Below the pieces are notes generated by a model. It did no database searches, had not been told where the DNA came from, and saw only the letters and a list, made by a program, of their open reading frames with translations. Below, one piece after another: positions 50,232-59,650 of a DNA stretch of 64,000 nucleotides. Origin of the DNA: Candidatus Sodalis pierantonius str. SOPE (lineage in GTDB: Bacteria > Pseudomonadota > Gammaproteobacteria > Enterobacterales > Enterobacteriaceae); contig NZ_CP006568.1 of assembly GCF_000517405.1 (NCBI RefSeq), forward strand, positions 434,001 to 498,000, read 5' to 3'. The stretch's first letter is position 1. Every line of letters begins with the position of its first letter. The position numbers and the translations under genes were made by a program.

Positions 50232-51061
50232 TCAGGCCAGCAGGCGCTGGCGGATAAAATCGGCGATGGACGGCGCTTCATTATCGCCGATGACCACATC
50301 GGCGCGCGCTTTGATGGCATCGTCGCTTTGCCCCATCGCCACGCCGAGGCCGGCGCTCTCCAGCATACTAAGATCATTGTAATTATCGCCGAAAGCCACT
50401 ACCTGACGCATGCTGAGCTCCTGGGCGGTGACCCAGTGTGCCAACTGGCGGCCCTTACTGTTGCCCCTTTGGGCGATATCCACTGGTCGTGCCAGGACCA
50501 TTCGCAGGCCAGCCCCAATTCCAGCTCTACCGCTTCGGCGAAGGTTTGCAGCTTGCCGATGTCCGCGTCGGAGGTGGCGAACTTCCAAATCGCTGTCGCC
50601 TCTTGCGCCGCTGCCTCCAGGCTGTCCACCTGCACAAGCGTCGGCCGCTGCGCCGGCGGTAGGGTCTCCGACCAGGCCAGGGAACGCAGGACATGATCGC
50701 TCGGGTGTTGATACAACATGGCGTCATCCACATACAGCAGGCCGTGTATGGCGTAATGGTCCAAAAGATCCAGCACCGTTAGCGTCTGCGCCTTATCGAG
50801 GGGATTGGCGGTCACCACCCGCCGCGCCGGGTAATCGTAGAGATAGGTGCCGTTGCAGCAAATCGCCGGCGTGTCTATCTCCAGCGCCTGATAGAACGGG
50901 TGGATGACGACATGATGCCGGCCGGTGACCACCATCACCTGTAGGCCGGCGTCACGCGCCTGGCGCAGCGCGGTAAGGGATTCCGGCAGTATACGTTTTT
51001 GTCGGGTCAGCAGCGTGCCGTCCAGATCCAGAGCAATAAGGCGATAATCCATAGTTTTCAT
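50232..51061 (-). pseudogene. ybhA: ybhA, HAD-family pyridoxal phosphate phosphatase, one-base deletion
   Basis: Cof-type HAD hydrolase: motif I IALDLDGTLLT, motif II MVVTGRHHV, substrate region AICCNGTYLYDY. At about 50483 one G is missing, so WHDQVDIAQRGNSKGRQL becomes WHDQWISPKG. Motif IV VVAFGDNYNDLSML is then in another frame and ends at 50232. All other family blocks are present, so the lesion is recent. The start could be ATG 51061 or 51052. Confidence 0.9.
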
Positions 51062-51251
51062 ATTAGTTTAGTATTCAATCATACGCGATGTTACACCCTC
51101 GGCGCGGCGGCGAAAACCGTGATAATCTCGGTGGCTAACGCGCCTTAACGGTGACATGCTTATTCGAGGCGTGCCGTTAAGGTGACGAAACCTTGTCAAA
51201 CGACAAACGACAAACGCCATGCCCGCCACAGAAGCGAAATGAGGAGAACAC

Positions 51252-52241
51252 ATGAAGCACATTGTCTACGTTGCCAGCCCGGAAAGTCAGCAAATACACG
51301 TCTGGCAAATGGACGACCAGGGCGCGCTAACCTTGCTGCAAGTCGTGGATACCCCCGGGCAGGGGCAGCCGATGGCAATCCACCCGGCGAACACGCATCT
51401 CTATATCGGCGTCCGACCGGCCTTCGGCGTGGTCAGCTACCGCATCGATGAACGAGGATTGCTGACCGAGGCCGGAATGGCGCCGCTGCCGGGCGGCCCG
51501 ACGCAGCTGACCACCGATTTGCAGGGCACGACGCTGTACAGCGTTTCCTATAGCGGCAGCTGTCTGAGCGTCAGCCCCATCGACGAACAGGGTATCGTCG
51601 GTGCGCTGCAGCAAACGCTAAAAGGGTTAACCCATTGCCATTCGGCCAATGTCGATACCACCAATCAGGAGCTGTGGGTGCCCTGCCTGCAAGAAGATCG
51701 CATCCGGCGCTATGGGATTGGCGCAGCCGGCCGTTTAACGCCCCTTACCCCTGCGGCGCTGGACAGCGTGGCCGGGCCGCGCCACATGGCGTTCCACCAC
51801 GGCGGGGATTACGCCTACGCCATCAACGAACTCAGCGGCACGGTCAACGTGATTGCCATTGACGCCGCCGGCGCCGGTCCGCGCATTGTGCAGACGCTGG
51901 ACATTATGCCGGCCGGTTTCAGCGACACCCGCTGGGCGGCGGATATTCATATTACCCCCGACGGCCGCTGGCTTTACTGTTGCGATCGTACCGCCAGCGT
52001 CATCAGCCGGTTTGCGGTGACGGAAGACGGCGGTGTATTGCGTCTGTTGGGTCATCAGGCAACGGAAACCCAGCCGCGCGGATTTAATATCGATAGCCAG
52101 GGGCGGTTTTTGGTGGCTGCCGGGCAGAAATCGCACCATATCGCAGTGTACGCCATTGAGGGGCAATCGGGCGAACTGGCGCCGCTGGCGCGCTATGCGG
52201 TGGGGCAGGGGCCGATGTGGGTGTCTATTCTGGCGCGGTAA
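51252..52241 (+). CDS. pgl: 6-phosphogluconolactonase
   Basis: Second step of the oxidative pentose phosphate pathway. The 329-residue seven-bladed beta-propeller matches enterobacterial Pgl (YbhE): MKHIVYVASPESQQIHVW at the start, AGPRHMAFHHGG and LTHCHSANVDTTN with conserved His, and TQPRGFNIDSQGRFLVAAGQ near the end. Start and length agree with E. coli (331). GAGGAG precedes the ATG. Intact. Confidence 0.96.
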   Translation: MKHIVYVASPESQQIHVWQMDDQGALTLLQVVDTPGQGQPMAIHPANTHLYIGVRPAFGVVSYRIDERGLLTEAGMAPLPGGPTQLTTDLQGTTLYSVSYSGSCLSVSPIDEQGIVGALQQTLKGLTHCHSANVDTTNQELWVPCLQEDRIRRYGIGAAGRLTPLTPAALDSVAGPRHMAFHHGGDYAYAINELSGTVNVIAIDAAGAGPRIVQTLDIMPAGFSDTRWAADIHITPDGRWLYCCDRTASVISRFAVTEDGGVLRLLGHQATETQPRGFNIDSQGRFLVAAGQKSHHIAVYAIEGQSGELAPLARYAVGQGPMWVSILAR

Positions 52242-52258
52242 AACTCCGCGTGCGTGCG

Positions 52259-52295
52259 CCCTGTCACCCGCGTTATTCGTTCACGGGCGACAGGG
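52259..52295. terminator. Hairpin between convergent pgl and ybhB
   Basis: CCCTGTCACCCG pairs with CGGGCGACAGGG (one mismatch) around a loop of 13 bases. It lies 17 bases after the pgl stop and 31 before the ybhB stop, a position expected for a shared terminator; GTTT follows. Confidence 0.5.
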
Positions 52296-52326
52296 GCCGT
52301 TTCATGGAGCAGGGTGGTCAGCGCCC

Positions 52327-52832
52327 TCAGCGGTAGGTGACGGTCAGCGACGCGCTGCCCAGCGTGTGAAAATGCACGTTAAAGCCAATCATCGCGCCGC
52401 TGGCGTTTTCATCCATCTCCAGATGCTCGACATCCAGCGCATGGACGGTGAACTGGTAGCGTTGCGTTTCCCCCGGCGGCGGCGCCGCGCCGCCATAACC
52501 CGCGCTGCCGAAATCCGTGCGTCCCTGAACCGCGCCCGGCGGCAGATGGTCCTGGCCGGAGCCCGCGCCCTGGGGCAGCATGCGTCCGTCCGCCGGAATG
52601 TTGGCCACCAGCCAGTGCCACCAGCCAGTGCCACCAGCCAGTGCCACCAGCCGGAGCCGGTCGGCGCGTCTGGGTCAAAAACGGTGATCACGAAGCTTTT
52701 GCTGCCATCAGGGACATCGTCCCACGCCAGATGCGGCGAAATATTATCCCCCTGATATCCCATACCGTTGAACACATGGCGCTCGGGTAACGTCGCGCCG
52801 GGCTGCAGATCGTTGCTGATTAAGGTAAACAC
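52327..52832 (-). pseudogene. ybhB: ybhB, PEBP-family protein broken by tandem-repeat expansion
   Basis: Phosphatidylethanolamine-binding-protein family member, function unknown in bacteria. The N-terminal HVFNGMGYQGDNISPHLAW and VFDPDAPTGSGWWHWLVA are normal. Extra copies of a 13-bp unit (52605-52652) then shift the frame. The rest (ANIPADGRMLPQGAGSGQ, FTVHALDVEHLEMDENASG, GFNVHFHTL) is read in another frame to the stop at 52327. Removing two 13-bp units (26 bp) would restore a normal 158-codon gene. Confidence 0.92.
52605..52652. repeat. 13-bp tandem repeat inside ybhB (3.7 copies)
   Basis: CCACCAGCCAGTG is repeated exactly at 52605, 52618 and 52631, followed by CCACCAGCC. The unit encodes part of WWHWLVA on the minus strand. 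The normal gene needs only one full and one partial unit. Confidence 0.95.
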
Positions 52833-52854
52833 GCGGGCATTCTCCTGTCGGGCA

Positions 52855-53535
52855 TTAGCGGTTGAGGATTTTTAATAAATTCTGTGCGGTCGCCGTCGAT
52901 GAGGCGGGATTCTAACCGGTGACCAAATGGCCATCCGTTACCGAGTAGGACTGCCAATCGTCGGTGCGCTCAAATTGTCCGCCCAGCCGCCGGAGTTCAT
53001 CTTCCACCAGGAACGGGACCACCTTGGTCAACTGAACGCCCTGTTCTTCGCTATTGGTAAAACCGGTTACACGCTTACCCGCCACCAGCGGTGTGCCGTC
53101 AGGCTTTTTCGCATGGCGCAATACGCCGGGCGCATGGCAGACGGCCGCCACCGGTTTGCCATCGGCGAACGTTTGCTCGATAAGCGCGATGGAGTGGGGA
53201 TCTTCCGCCAGGTCCCACGGCGGACCATGGCCGCCGGGATAAAACACCGCGTCAAAATCCTCGGCCCGCAGCGTATCCACTCTGACGGTCGCCGCCAGCG
53301 CCTGCTGCGCGGCGCGGTCGGTGTGAAAACGTTCGGTGTCCTGGGTCTGCGCGTCCGGTTCGTCACTTTTCGGATCCAGCGGCGGTTGGCCGCCTTGCGG
53401 CGAGGCCAAGGTTATCTCTACCCCGGCGTCGTGCAGGGTATAATACGGTGCGACCAGCTCTTCCAGCCAGAAACCGGTCTGCTTACCGGTATTGCACAAC
53501 CGATCATGGGATGTCAAGATCATGGCGACTTTCAT
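52855..53535 (-). pseudogene. DJ-1/PfpI-superfamily (Hsp31-like) protein with a late nonsense codon
   Basis: Class I glutamine-amidotransferase-like fold. The nucleophile elbow is AVCHAPG with the usual Cys, and the preceding YPGGHGPPWDL loop is typical of Hsp31-type glyoxalase/chaperone proteins. TAG at 52912-52914 follows HLVTG, where Gln is expected. The ancestral frame continues NPASSTATAQNLLKILNR to 52855. Only 19 of about 226 residues are lost, so function may persist. Confidence 0.78.
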
Positions 53536-53679
53536 CAGCGTTCTCCATCGATTGCGGCCCGCGGGATAACGGTGCGTCGGATTCGTCTCCGATACCGGTA
53601 TCGCCGCTCGGGGCGGCTACGTTCAGTGGTTAAGCATAGCGTATGTGGCCACGCGCGCATGGCACCCCGTGCCGGCGCG

Positions 53680-54910
53680 TCAGGAGAGGAAATGCGCCGG
53701 CGGTGAAATAATGTAAGGCGGCATGAGGTAAATCAGCTTACCGATAGGACGGATCCATACGCCGCGGTCGACGAACCAGCGCTGTAGCGCCGCCATATTC
53801 ACCGGTTGTGTCGTTTCTACCACGCCAATGGCGCCGAGTACCCGCACATCGCGCACCCGTGGATGGTCGGCCAGGGGCGTCAGTCCGGCGCTGAGCTGGG
53901 CGGCGAGCGCCGCCACGCGCGGGCGCCAGCTTTCGTCCTCGAGCAGCGACAGGCTGGCGTTGGTGGCGGCGCAGGCCAGGGGATTGCCCATAAACGTCGG
54001 GCCGTGCATGAAACAGCCGGCATCGCCGTCGCTGATCGTTTCCGCCACGTGGCGGCGGGTTAGCGCGGCGGAAAGGGTCAGGGCGCCGCCGGTCAAGGCT
54101 TTCCCCAGGCACAATATATCCGGCGTGATTGCAGGCGAACCATTCGCTGGTGCGGCCAAAACCGGTCGCGATTTCATCGGCAATCAGCAGTACGCTATAG
54201 CGATCGCACAGCGCCCGTGCTCGCCGCAGATATTCGGGGTGATAAAAGCGCATTCCGCCTGCGCCCTGGACAATGGGCTCCAGGATCACCGCCGCCAGCG
54301 TGCGGTGGTGGGCGGCAAACAGCGCGGCCAGCGGTGCGTCGTCGCCTTCGCGCCAGGTCTCGCCAAAACGGCGCTGGGGCGCGTCGACAAACCGGTGCGG
54401 CGGCAGGTAGCCCTGGTACAGGCTGTGCATCGAGTTATCGGGATCACAGACCGACATCGCGCCGAAGGTATCGCTGTGGTAGCCCTGGCGCAGGGCCAGC
54501 AACTCTCTGCGCGGTTCGCCGCGCGCCTGCCAATATTGCAGCGCCATTTTTATCGCCACTTCCACGGCCACCGAGCCGGAATCCGCCAGAAAGACGCACT
54601 CCAGGCCCTCCGGCGTCAGCGCCACCAGACGCCGACACAATGCCACCTCGGGCGGATGGGTAATGCCGCCGAACATCACATGGGACATGCGGCTGATTTT
54701 GTCGTTCATCGTCTGGTTTATCACCGGGTGATTGTAGCCGTGGATGGCCGCCCACCAGGATGACATGCCGTCCACCAGCCGGCGGCCGTCGCTTAAGGTC
54801 AGCTCGCAGCCGGCGGCAGAAACGACGGGATAGGTGGGCAGCGGATGCATCATGGAGGTGTAAGGATGCCAGATATGGCGGCTGTCGAAGGCGAGGTCAT
54901 CGGCCTGCAT
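53680..54910 (-). pseudogene. bioA: bioA, DAPA aminotransferase, frameshifted
   Basis: PLP enzyme making 7,8-diaminopelargonate. The frame from 54910 gives DSRHIWHPYTSMMHPLPTYP, MSSWWAAIHGYNHP, ADSGSVAVEVA and LIADEIATGFGRT. Near 54127 it shifts; PDILCLGKALTGG, with the PLP lysine, and GCFMHGPTFMGNPLA follow in another frame. The C-terminus ends YIISPPAHFLS at 53680, about 20 residues short of the family. It is divergent from bioB. Confidence 0.93.
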
Positions 54911-54919
54911 CGGAATACC

Positions 54920-54952
54920 ATGTAAACTAAAATTTAAATATATGGTTGACAG
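54920..54952. promoter_or_regulatory. BirA (biotin repressor) operator-like site between bioA and bioB
   Basis: ATGTAAACT and GGTTGACAG, separated by 15 bp, match the two halves of the bio operator (TTGTAAACC and GGTTTACAA) with two mismatches each. The position between divergent bioA and bioBFCD is as in E. coli. Confidence 0.65.
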
Positions 54953-55013
54953 TGTAGCGGCAAACTTTACATTGACGCCATCTATTTCCTTCAAGATGCT
55001 GTGGATAACCGTT

Positions 55014-55868
55014 ATGTCAACTTCTCAACGCTGGACGCTGGCGCAGGCCAACGCGCTGTTTGATAAGCCGTTTCTTGATCTACTGTTTGAGGCCCAGCAG
55101 ATGCATTGCCAGCACTTCACGCCCGGTGAAGTACAGGTCAGCACGCTGCTGTCGATTAAAACCGGTGCCTGTCCCGAAGATTGCAAATATTGTCCGCAGA
55201 GCGCGCGTTATCACACCGGGCTTGAAAGCGAGCGTCTGATGCAGGCGCAGCGGCTGGCGGAGGCGGTGCTGGATTTCTATAACCATAACCTGGATACCTC
55301 GTCGGAATTCTACGGCAGCATCGTGACGACCCGCAGTTATCAGGACAGGCTCGATACCTTGAGCAAAGTCCGTCAGGCGGGCATCAAAGTCTGCTCTGGC
55401 GGCATTGTCGGGCTCGGTGAAGATATCCGCGATCGCGCCGGATTGCTGGTGCAGCTGGCCAATTTGCCGACGCCGCCGGAAAGCGTGCCTATCAATATGC
55501 TGGTGAAAGTGAAAGGGACGCCGCTGGCCGATAACGACGATGTGGACGCCTTTGATTTCATCCGCACCATTGCCGTGGCGCGCATCATGATGCCGTGTTC
55601 CCACGTACGTTTGTCGGCGGGACGGGAGCAGATGAACGAACAAACCCAGGCGCTGTGTTTCATGGCCGGCGCCAACTCCGTCTTTTACGGGTGCAAATTA
55701 CTCACCACGCCTAACCCGGAAGAGGATCGCGACATGGCGCTGTTTCGCAAATTGGGTATTAATATCGAGCGCCGCGCCGCGTCCGAGGGCGACGTGGAGC
55801 AGCAGGCGCAGCTGACCGGGCAACTGCTAGCGGCGGATACGCCGCAATACTACAACGCGGCACGCTAA
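55014..55868 (+). pseudogene. bioB: bioB, biotin synthase, in-frame internal deletion
   Basis: Radical-SAM enzyme. The start MSTSQRWTLAQANALFDKP and the CPEDCKYC [4Fe-4S] motif are present. After GLESERLM the protein jumps to QAQRLAEAVLDFYNHNLDT, so about 61 residues are missing in frame. The lost part normally holds MGAAWK and two cysteine ligands of the [2Fe-2S] sulfur-donor cluster (Cys97 and Cys128 in E. coli). The rest is intact to YYNAAR. It should be inactive despite the open frame. Confidence 0.92.
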
Positions 55869-56652
55869 TGACCGACGGGTGGATGACGCGCATCGACGAT
55901 GCGCTGGCGCAGCGGCGCCGGGAGCACACCTACCGCGAACGCCGGGCGGTAAGCGGCGGCAACGATCGCTTCCTTCACGACGGCGATAAACCGTACCTGA
56001 ATTTTTCCAGTAACGATTATCTCGGACTGGCGAGACACCCCGAGGTGATTGCGGCGTGGCAGCGGGGCGCGGCGCAGGCGGGGATGGGGTCGGGGGGATC
56101 GGGACATGTCACCGGTTACAGCCTTTATCATCAGCGGTTGGAGCAGCGGCTGGCCGACTGGCTGGGTTACCCGCGCGCGCTGTTGTTTACCTCGGGGTTT
56201 GCCGCCAATCAGGCGGTGGTGGGCGCGTTAACGGCCTCAGGCGATCATATTTTGGCGGATCGCCTGCGCCATGCCTCCCTGCTGGAGGCGGTCATGCAGT
56301 CGCCGGCGGAATTACGGCGTTTCGCCCACAACGATCCCCTCTCCCTGCAACGTCTGATGCGGCGCGACTGCGCCGGTAATCGCCTGGTGATCACCGAAGG
56401 GGTTTTCAGTATGGACGGCGATCGGGCGCCGTCGGATAACGCGATTCAGCCGCTGGTGGTGGGGGATAATTTGCGCACGCTGCGCCTGGCGGAGCGGTTG
56501 CGCGAGCGCGGCGTGTGGCTGACGGCGATCCGTCCACCCACCGTCCCGCCCGGCTGTGTATCACGCTCACCGCCGCCCATCAGGTCCAGGATATCGATGC
56601 ACTGCTGGAGGCGTTATCCGATGCACAATCCGATTTACCACACAACGCTTGA
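55868..56652 (+). pseudogene. bioF: bioF, KAPA synthase, large deletion and frame change
   Basis: PLP enzyme joining pimeloyl-ACP and alanine. The N-terminal NFSSNDYLGLARHPEV, GSGGSGHVTGYSLYHQ and TEGVFSMDGDRAP match. About 115 residues, including the PLP-binding Lys region, are missing before AIQPLVVGDN. A second small loss near 56553 after RPPTVPPG changes frame, and LCITLTAAHQVQDIDALL ends at TGA 56650-56652. Confidence 0.92.
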
Positions 56653-57386
56653 ACCGTCTGCCGACCACAAGCATGGCATCGCCCGCAGTTTCAGTCGCGC
56701 TGCCCCGCATTACGACCGCTATGCGGCGTTTCAGCGCGCCTGCGGCGATCGCCTTTGCGGCCTGATCGGGCAGGTCAAAGGGCAACGGCTGCTGAATGCG
56801 GGCTGCGGTACCGGCTGGTTTAGCCGACGCTGGCAGGCGCAGGGCCATCGGGTCATCGCCCTGGATCTCTCCGCCGCCATGCTGGCCCGTGCCCGCCAGC
56901 AGCGGTCCGCGGGCGCGTACCTATTGGGCGATATTGAACGGCTGCCGCTGGCGACGGGATCGATGGATGGTGTTTTCAGCAACCTGGCGGTGCAGTGGTG
57001 CGACTCTCTGCCGCGTGCTGCGGCCCGGCGGCACATTGGCTTTATCCACGCTAGCGTCGGGGTCATTGGCCGAACTGGAGCAGGCGTGGGGACGGGTGGA
57101 CGGCGGCGTGCACATCAATGGTTTCCTTTCTGAGACCGCGATCGCCGAGGCGTTTGCTCCCTACCGGCATCGCCTGCTGGCCGAGCCGCATCACCTGTAC
57201 TACCCGAGCCTGACCGACCTGCTGCGGGAGATAAAAGGGGTGGGGGCCGGGTATTTACACGGCGGACGGGCCCCCGGCTTAACCAGCCGCGGCCGTCTGC
57301 GGGCGCTGGAAGCCAGCTGGCCGCACCATCCGGCGGGGCTGCCGCTCAGTTATCGCGTGGTGTATGGAGTGCTTTACCGTGACTAA
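56621..57386 (+). pseudogene. bioC: bioC, malonyl-ACP O-methyltransferase, frameshifted
   Basis: SAM-dependent methyltransferase starting pimeloyl synthesis. The start MHNPIYHTTLEPSADHKHG is followed by FSRAAPHYDRYAAFQR, motif I LLNAGCGTGWFSRRW and LAVQWCDSL. Near 57010 the frame breaks (a gap against the family); VLRPGGTLALSTLASGSLAE and GVGAGYLHGGRAPGL follow in another frame to TAA at 57386. It overlaps both bioF and bioD. Confidence 0.9.
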
Positions 57387-58071
57387 ACGTTTTTTTATTA
57401 CCGGAACCGACACCGATATCGGTAAAACTTTGGCGGCCTGCGCGCTACTGTAGGCCGCCGCCCGTGCGGGTTACCGCGCCGCGGGGTACAAACCGGTGGC
57501 CTCGGGGTGTGAACCGACCCCCGCAGGGCCACGCAACGGCGATGCGCTGGCGCTGATGGCCAACGGCAACGTGGCGCCGGCGTATCATCAGGTCAACCCG
57601 CTGGCGTTTATCGAGCCGACCTCGCCCCATATTGCCAGCCGCTATGAGGGCCGGCCTATCGCTGCCGCCGAGCTATCGGTGGGGCTTCGCGCGCTGGAAA
57701 CCGCCGCGGACTGGCTGGTTATTGAAGGGGCGGGAGGCTGGTTTACCCCGCTGGGGGAAACGCTCTCTTACGCCGATTGGGTGGCCGCTGAGGGTCTGCC
57801 GGTGATTCTGGTGGTCGGGATGAAGCTCGGTTGCATCAACCATGCGCTTCTGACCACGCTGGCGGTGCGCCAGGCGGAGCTGCGTCTGGTGGGGTGGATT
57901 GCCAACCATCCTGCGCCAACGACCCATCGGCCGCAGGATTATCTGACGGCGCTGCAAGAGCGGCTGGCGGCCCCGCTATTGGGAGAAATTCCCTGGCTCA
58001 GCGCGGCGGGCACGGCGGCGCTTGCGGACTATCTCGATCTGTCGCTGCTGGAAGCACCCCGTTCGCTCTGA
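57379..58071 (+). pseudogene. bioD: bioD, dethiobiotin synthetase, nonsense codon
   Basis: GTG start at 57379 overlaps the bioC end. The P-loop is GTDTDIGKT. TAG at 57451-57453 follows CALL, where Gln is common in the family. The frame then runs open (GYKPVASGCEPTPAGPRNGD, VIEGAGGWFTPLGETLSYAD, WIANHPAP) to 58071. A single substitution is the only lesion. Confidence 0.92.
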
Positions 58072-58078
58072 CTTTACC

Positions 58079-58089
58079 GGGGGGGGGGG
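58079..58089. repeat. Run of 11 G after bioD
   Basis: A homopolymer of 11 G lies just after the bioD stop, an unusual length for this genome type. It is noncoding here. Confidence 0.85.
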
Positions 58090-58162
58090 TAAGGGAGGGC
58101 GGTTGGTGACACCTGGCCCCGCTCGCCATCGTCATGGCCGTCGGCTAGCGTCTGTGGGAAAC

Positions 58163-58198
58163 GGCAGTTAAGGCAGTTAAGGCAGTTAAGGCAGTAAA
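58163..58198. repeat. 9-bp tandem repeat GGCAGTTAA, four copies
   Basis: GGCAGTTAA occurs at 58163, 58172 and 58181, then GGCAGTAAA at 58190. It lies in the spacer between bioD and the urtE remnant, with no gene. Confidence 0.9.
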
Positions 58199-58217
58199 GG
58201 CGCGCCACGGGGCCTGG

Positions 58218-58821
58218 TCAACTCGCCAAATAACTTTGAATCAGCGCATTGTCCTGCTCGTCGAGCGAACCCTGGGCCACATTGCGGCCGCCCTCCAGCA
58301 GGCAGTAACGATCGCCCGTATGAACGCCAAAGGGTAATTGCTGCTCCACCAGCAATAAGGTCAGCCCGAAGTCATGCTGCATGCGCCGCAAAATGTCGCC
58401 GAACGCCTGCGCCGCCGCCGCGCTGCTGTCGCATGGCGTAGAGAAAGGGAAACAAATCGTGCACCATTTCCGGCACCTGCCGGGTATGATTGTGGCCGGC
58501 CAGCAAGGCGACGTGGAGATTCTCCTCCACGCTCAATTGGGAAAAGACCTGCCTCCCCTGGGGGACATAACCAATGCCGAGCGACGCGCGCGCCTCGGCG
58601 GGATGCGCCAACAGATCCTGCGCCTCTTCCCCCCGCAATTGCCACGTGACGCTGCCGCTGCTTACCGGCACATGGCCCATGATGCAATTGATCAAGGTGG
58701 TTTTACCCACCCCGTTGCGCCCCAAGAGGCAAGTACACTGACCGTGGGGCAACTCCAGATGAATATCTCGCAGAATTTGCCTGGGGCCGTAAAATTGATT
58801 TACCGCGTGCATGCGTAGCAT
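58218..58821 (-). pseudogene. urtE: urtE/livF-type ABC ATPase (urea transporter), internal deletion
   Basis: The start MLRMHAVNQFYGPRQILRDI and Walker A LLGRNGVGKTTLINCIMG fit the urea ABC transporter ATPase UrtE; a LivF-type amino-acid transporter cannot be excluded. YVPQGRQVFSQLSVEENL is conserved. After MRQQRGG the signature (LSGGQ) and Walker B are missing. The C-terminal TLLLVEQQLPFGVHTGDRYC, ending LIQSYLAS, follows in another frame to TGA at 58218-58220. Confidence 0.8.
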
Positions 58822-59570
58822 AGGTTAGCTGCCTCCCCTTGTGAAATAGCCGTCGTCGGATTCCTGTATATCGGCGCGGGCGACGTCGGAATGTAGGCTT
58901 AAGGGTGTAGCAACTATCAGGCCAACAGTGGCCGCGGACGGTATGCTCGACAGGATGCACTGACCGGGCGCGGCATTGTCAGGATAAAAAGGGTTCATCG
59001 CGGCGCTTTTGCCGGACAAAGTGCGGAATAATGCACTTTGTCGGTGCCGAGCGTGTTTTTTGTGGTGCAAGGTGCCCGGACAGCACTATCAGAGTGCGAC
59101 GGCACCGCGCCCGCCGCCGGAGCGACGACGGCAGCTTGCTGTAGGGTTAGTTATTTTTGGCATAACACAGCCCATAATAAAGACAAAAAATAGCTAAAAA
59201 AACCTTTTGTCATCTTTCTTTCAAGTTATTCAATTTTGTGGAATGTAAGCTATAAGCGGGGCGGTGGAAGTTATCCACTATTCCTGTGGATAACCGTGTG
59301 CATTAGGTTTAGAAAAACGCGCCGGAGCGAGAGCGGGCGCGGCTTGGCTGCATTTTGCCTGTATTCTCCACGCTTTTAATTATTTACGTGTTTACAACTA
59401 TTTATGTAAAATCAAGTAAATTTGTAAGCGCGCTCGGCGGCGCTCGCATTTCGCCGCCGGGGCTGCCCCGCGCCGCCCCAGGCCCTGTGGGTTAATCACC
59501 TTTTTCCGCCTAAAGTCAACACTTTTTCCCTTCACTGGAAATGCACTATCGGGTCACGATAATGTCTGAT
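58822..59570. other. About 750 bp intergenic, largely noncoding
   Basis: No gene was recognised. It is GC-rich near the urtE start and AT-rich at 59150-59420. A perfect inverted pair GTTATCCAC (59270-59278) and GTGGATAAC (59286-59294) contains two sequences matching or close to DnaA boxes (TTATCCACA). It may be old promoter DNA of the lost urea-transport genes and of uvrB. Confidence 0.5.
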
Positions 59571-59584
59571 TACTGGTATTGTAT
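59571..59584 (+). promoter_or_regulatory. Left half of the disrupted uvrB LexA (SOS) box
   Basis: TACTGG followed by TATTGTAT ends at the ISL3 insertion. The second TATTGTAT (61297-61304) is followed by CCAGTA. Without the IS the site reads TACTGG, 8 bp, CCAGTA: a perfect inverted pair with LexA-box spacing, whose right half equals that of the E. coli uvrB box. Confidence 0.72.
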
Positions 59585-59650
59585 GGGTCTTCCCCTGTTG
59601 TGGTGGCTAAGGGCATTATGATGGCAGTCTTGATTTTTGAGGAGTCTGCC

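Noticed and set aside
53828..54763. Plus-strand frame of 311 codons opposite bioA
   Set aside because: It spans the whole bioA gene in antisense with no recognisable domain; bioA motifs clearly define the coding strand.
58163..58198. Short regular repeats as a possible CRISPR array
   Set aside because: The units are 9 bp, directly adjacent and without spacers. No cas gene is present.
59270..59294. Replication origin
   Set aside because: There are only two DnaA-like boxes and no dnaA, gidA or mioC neighbours.
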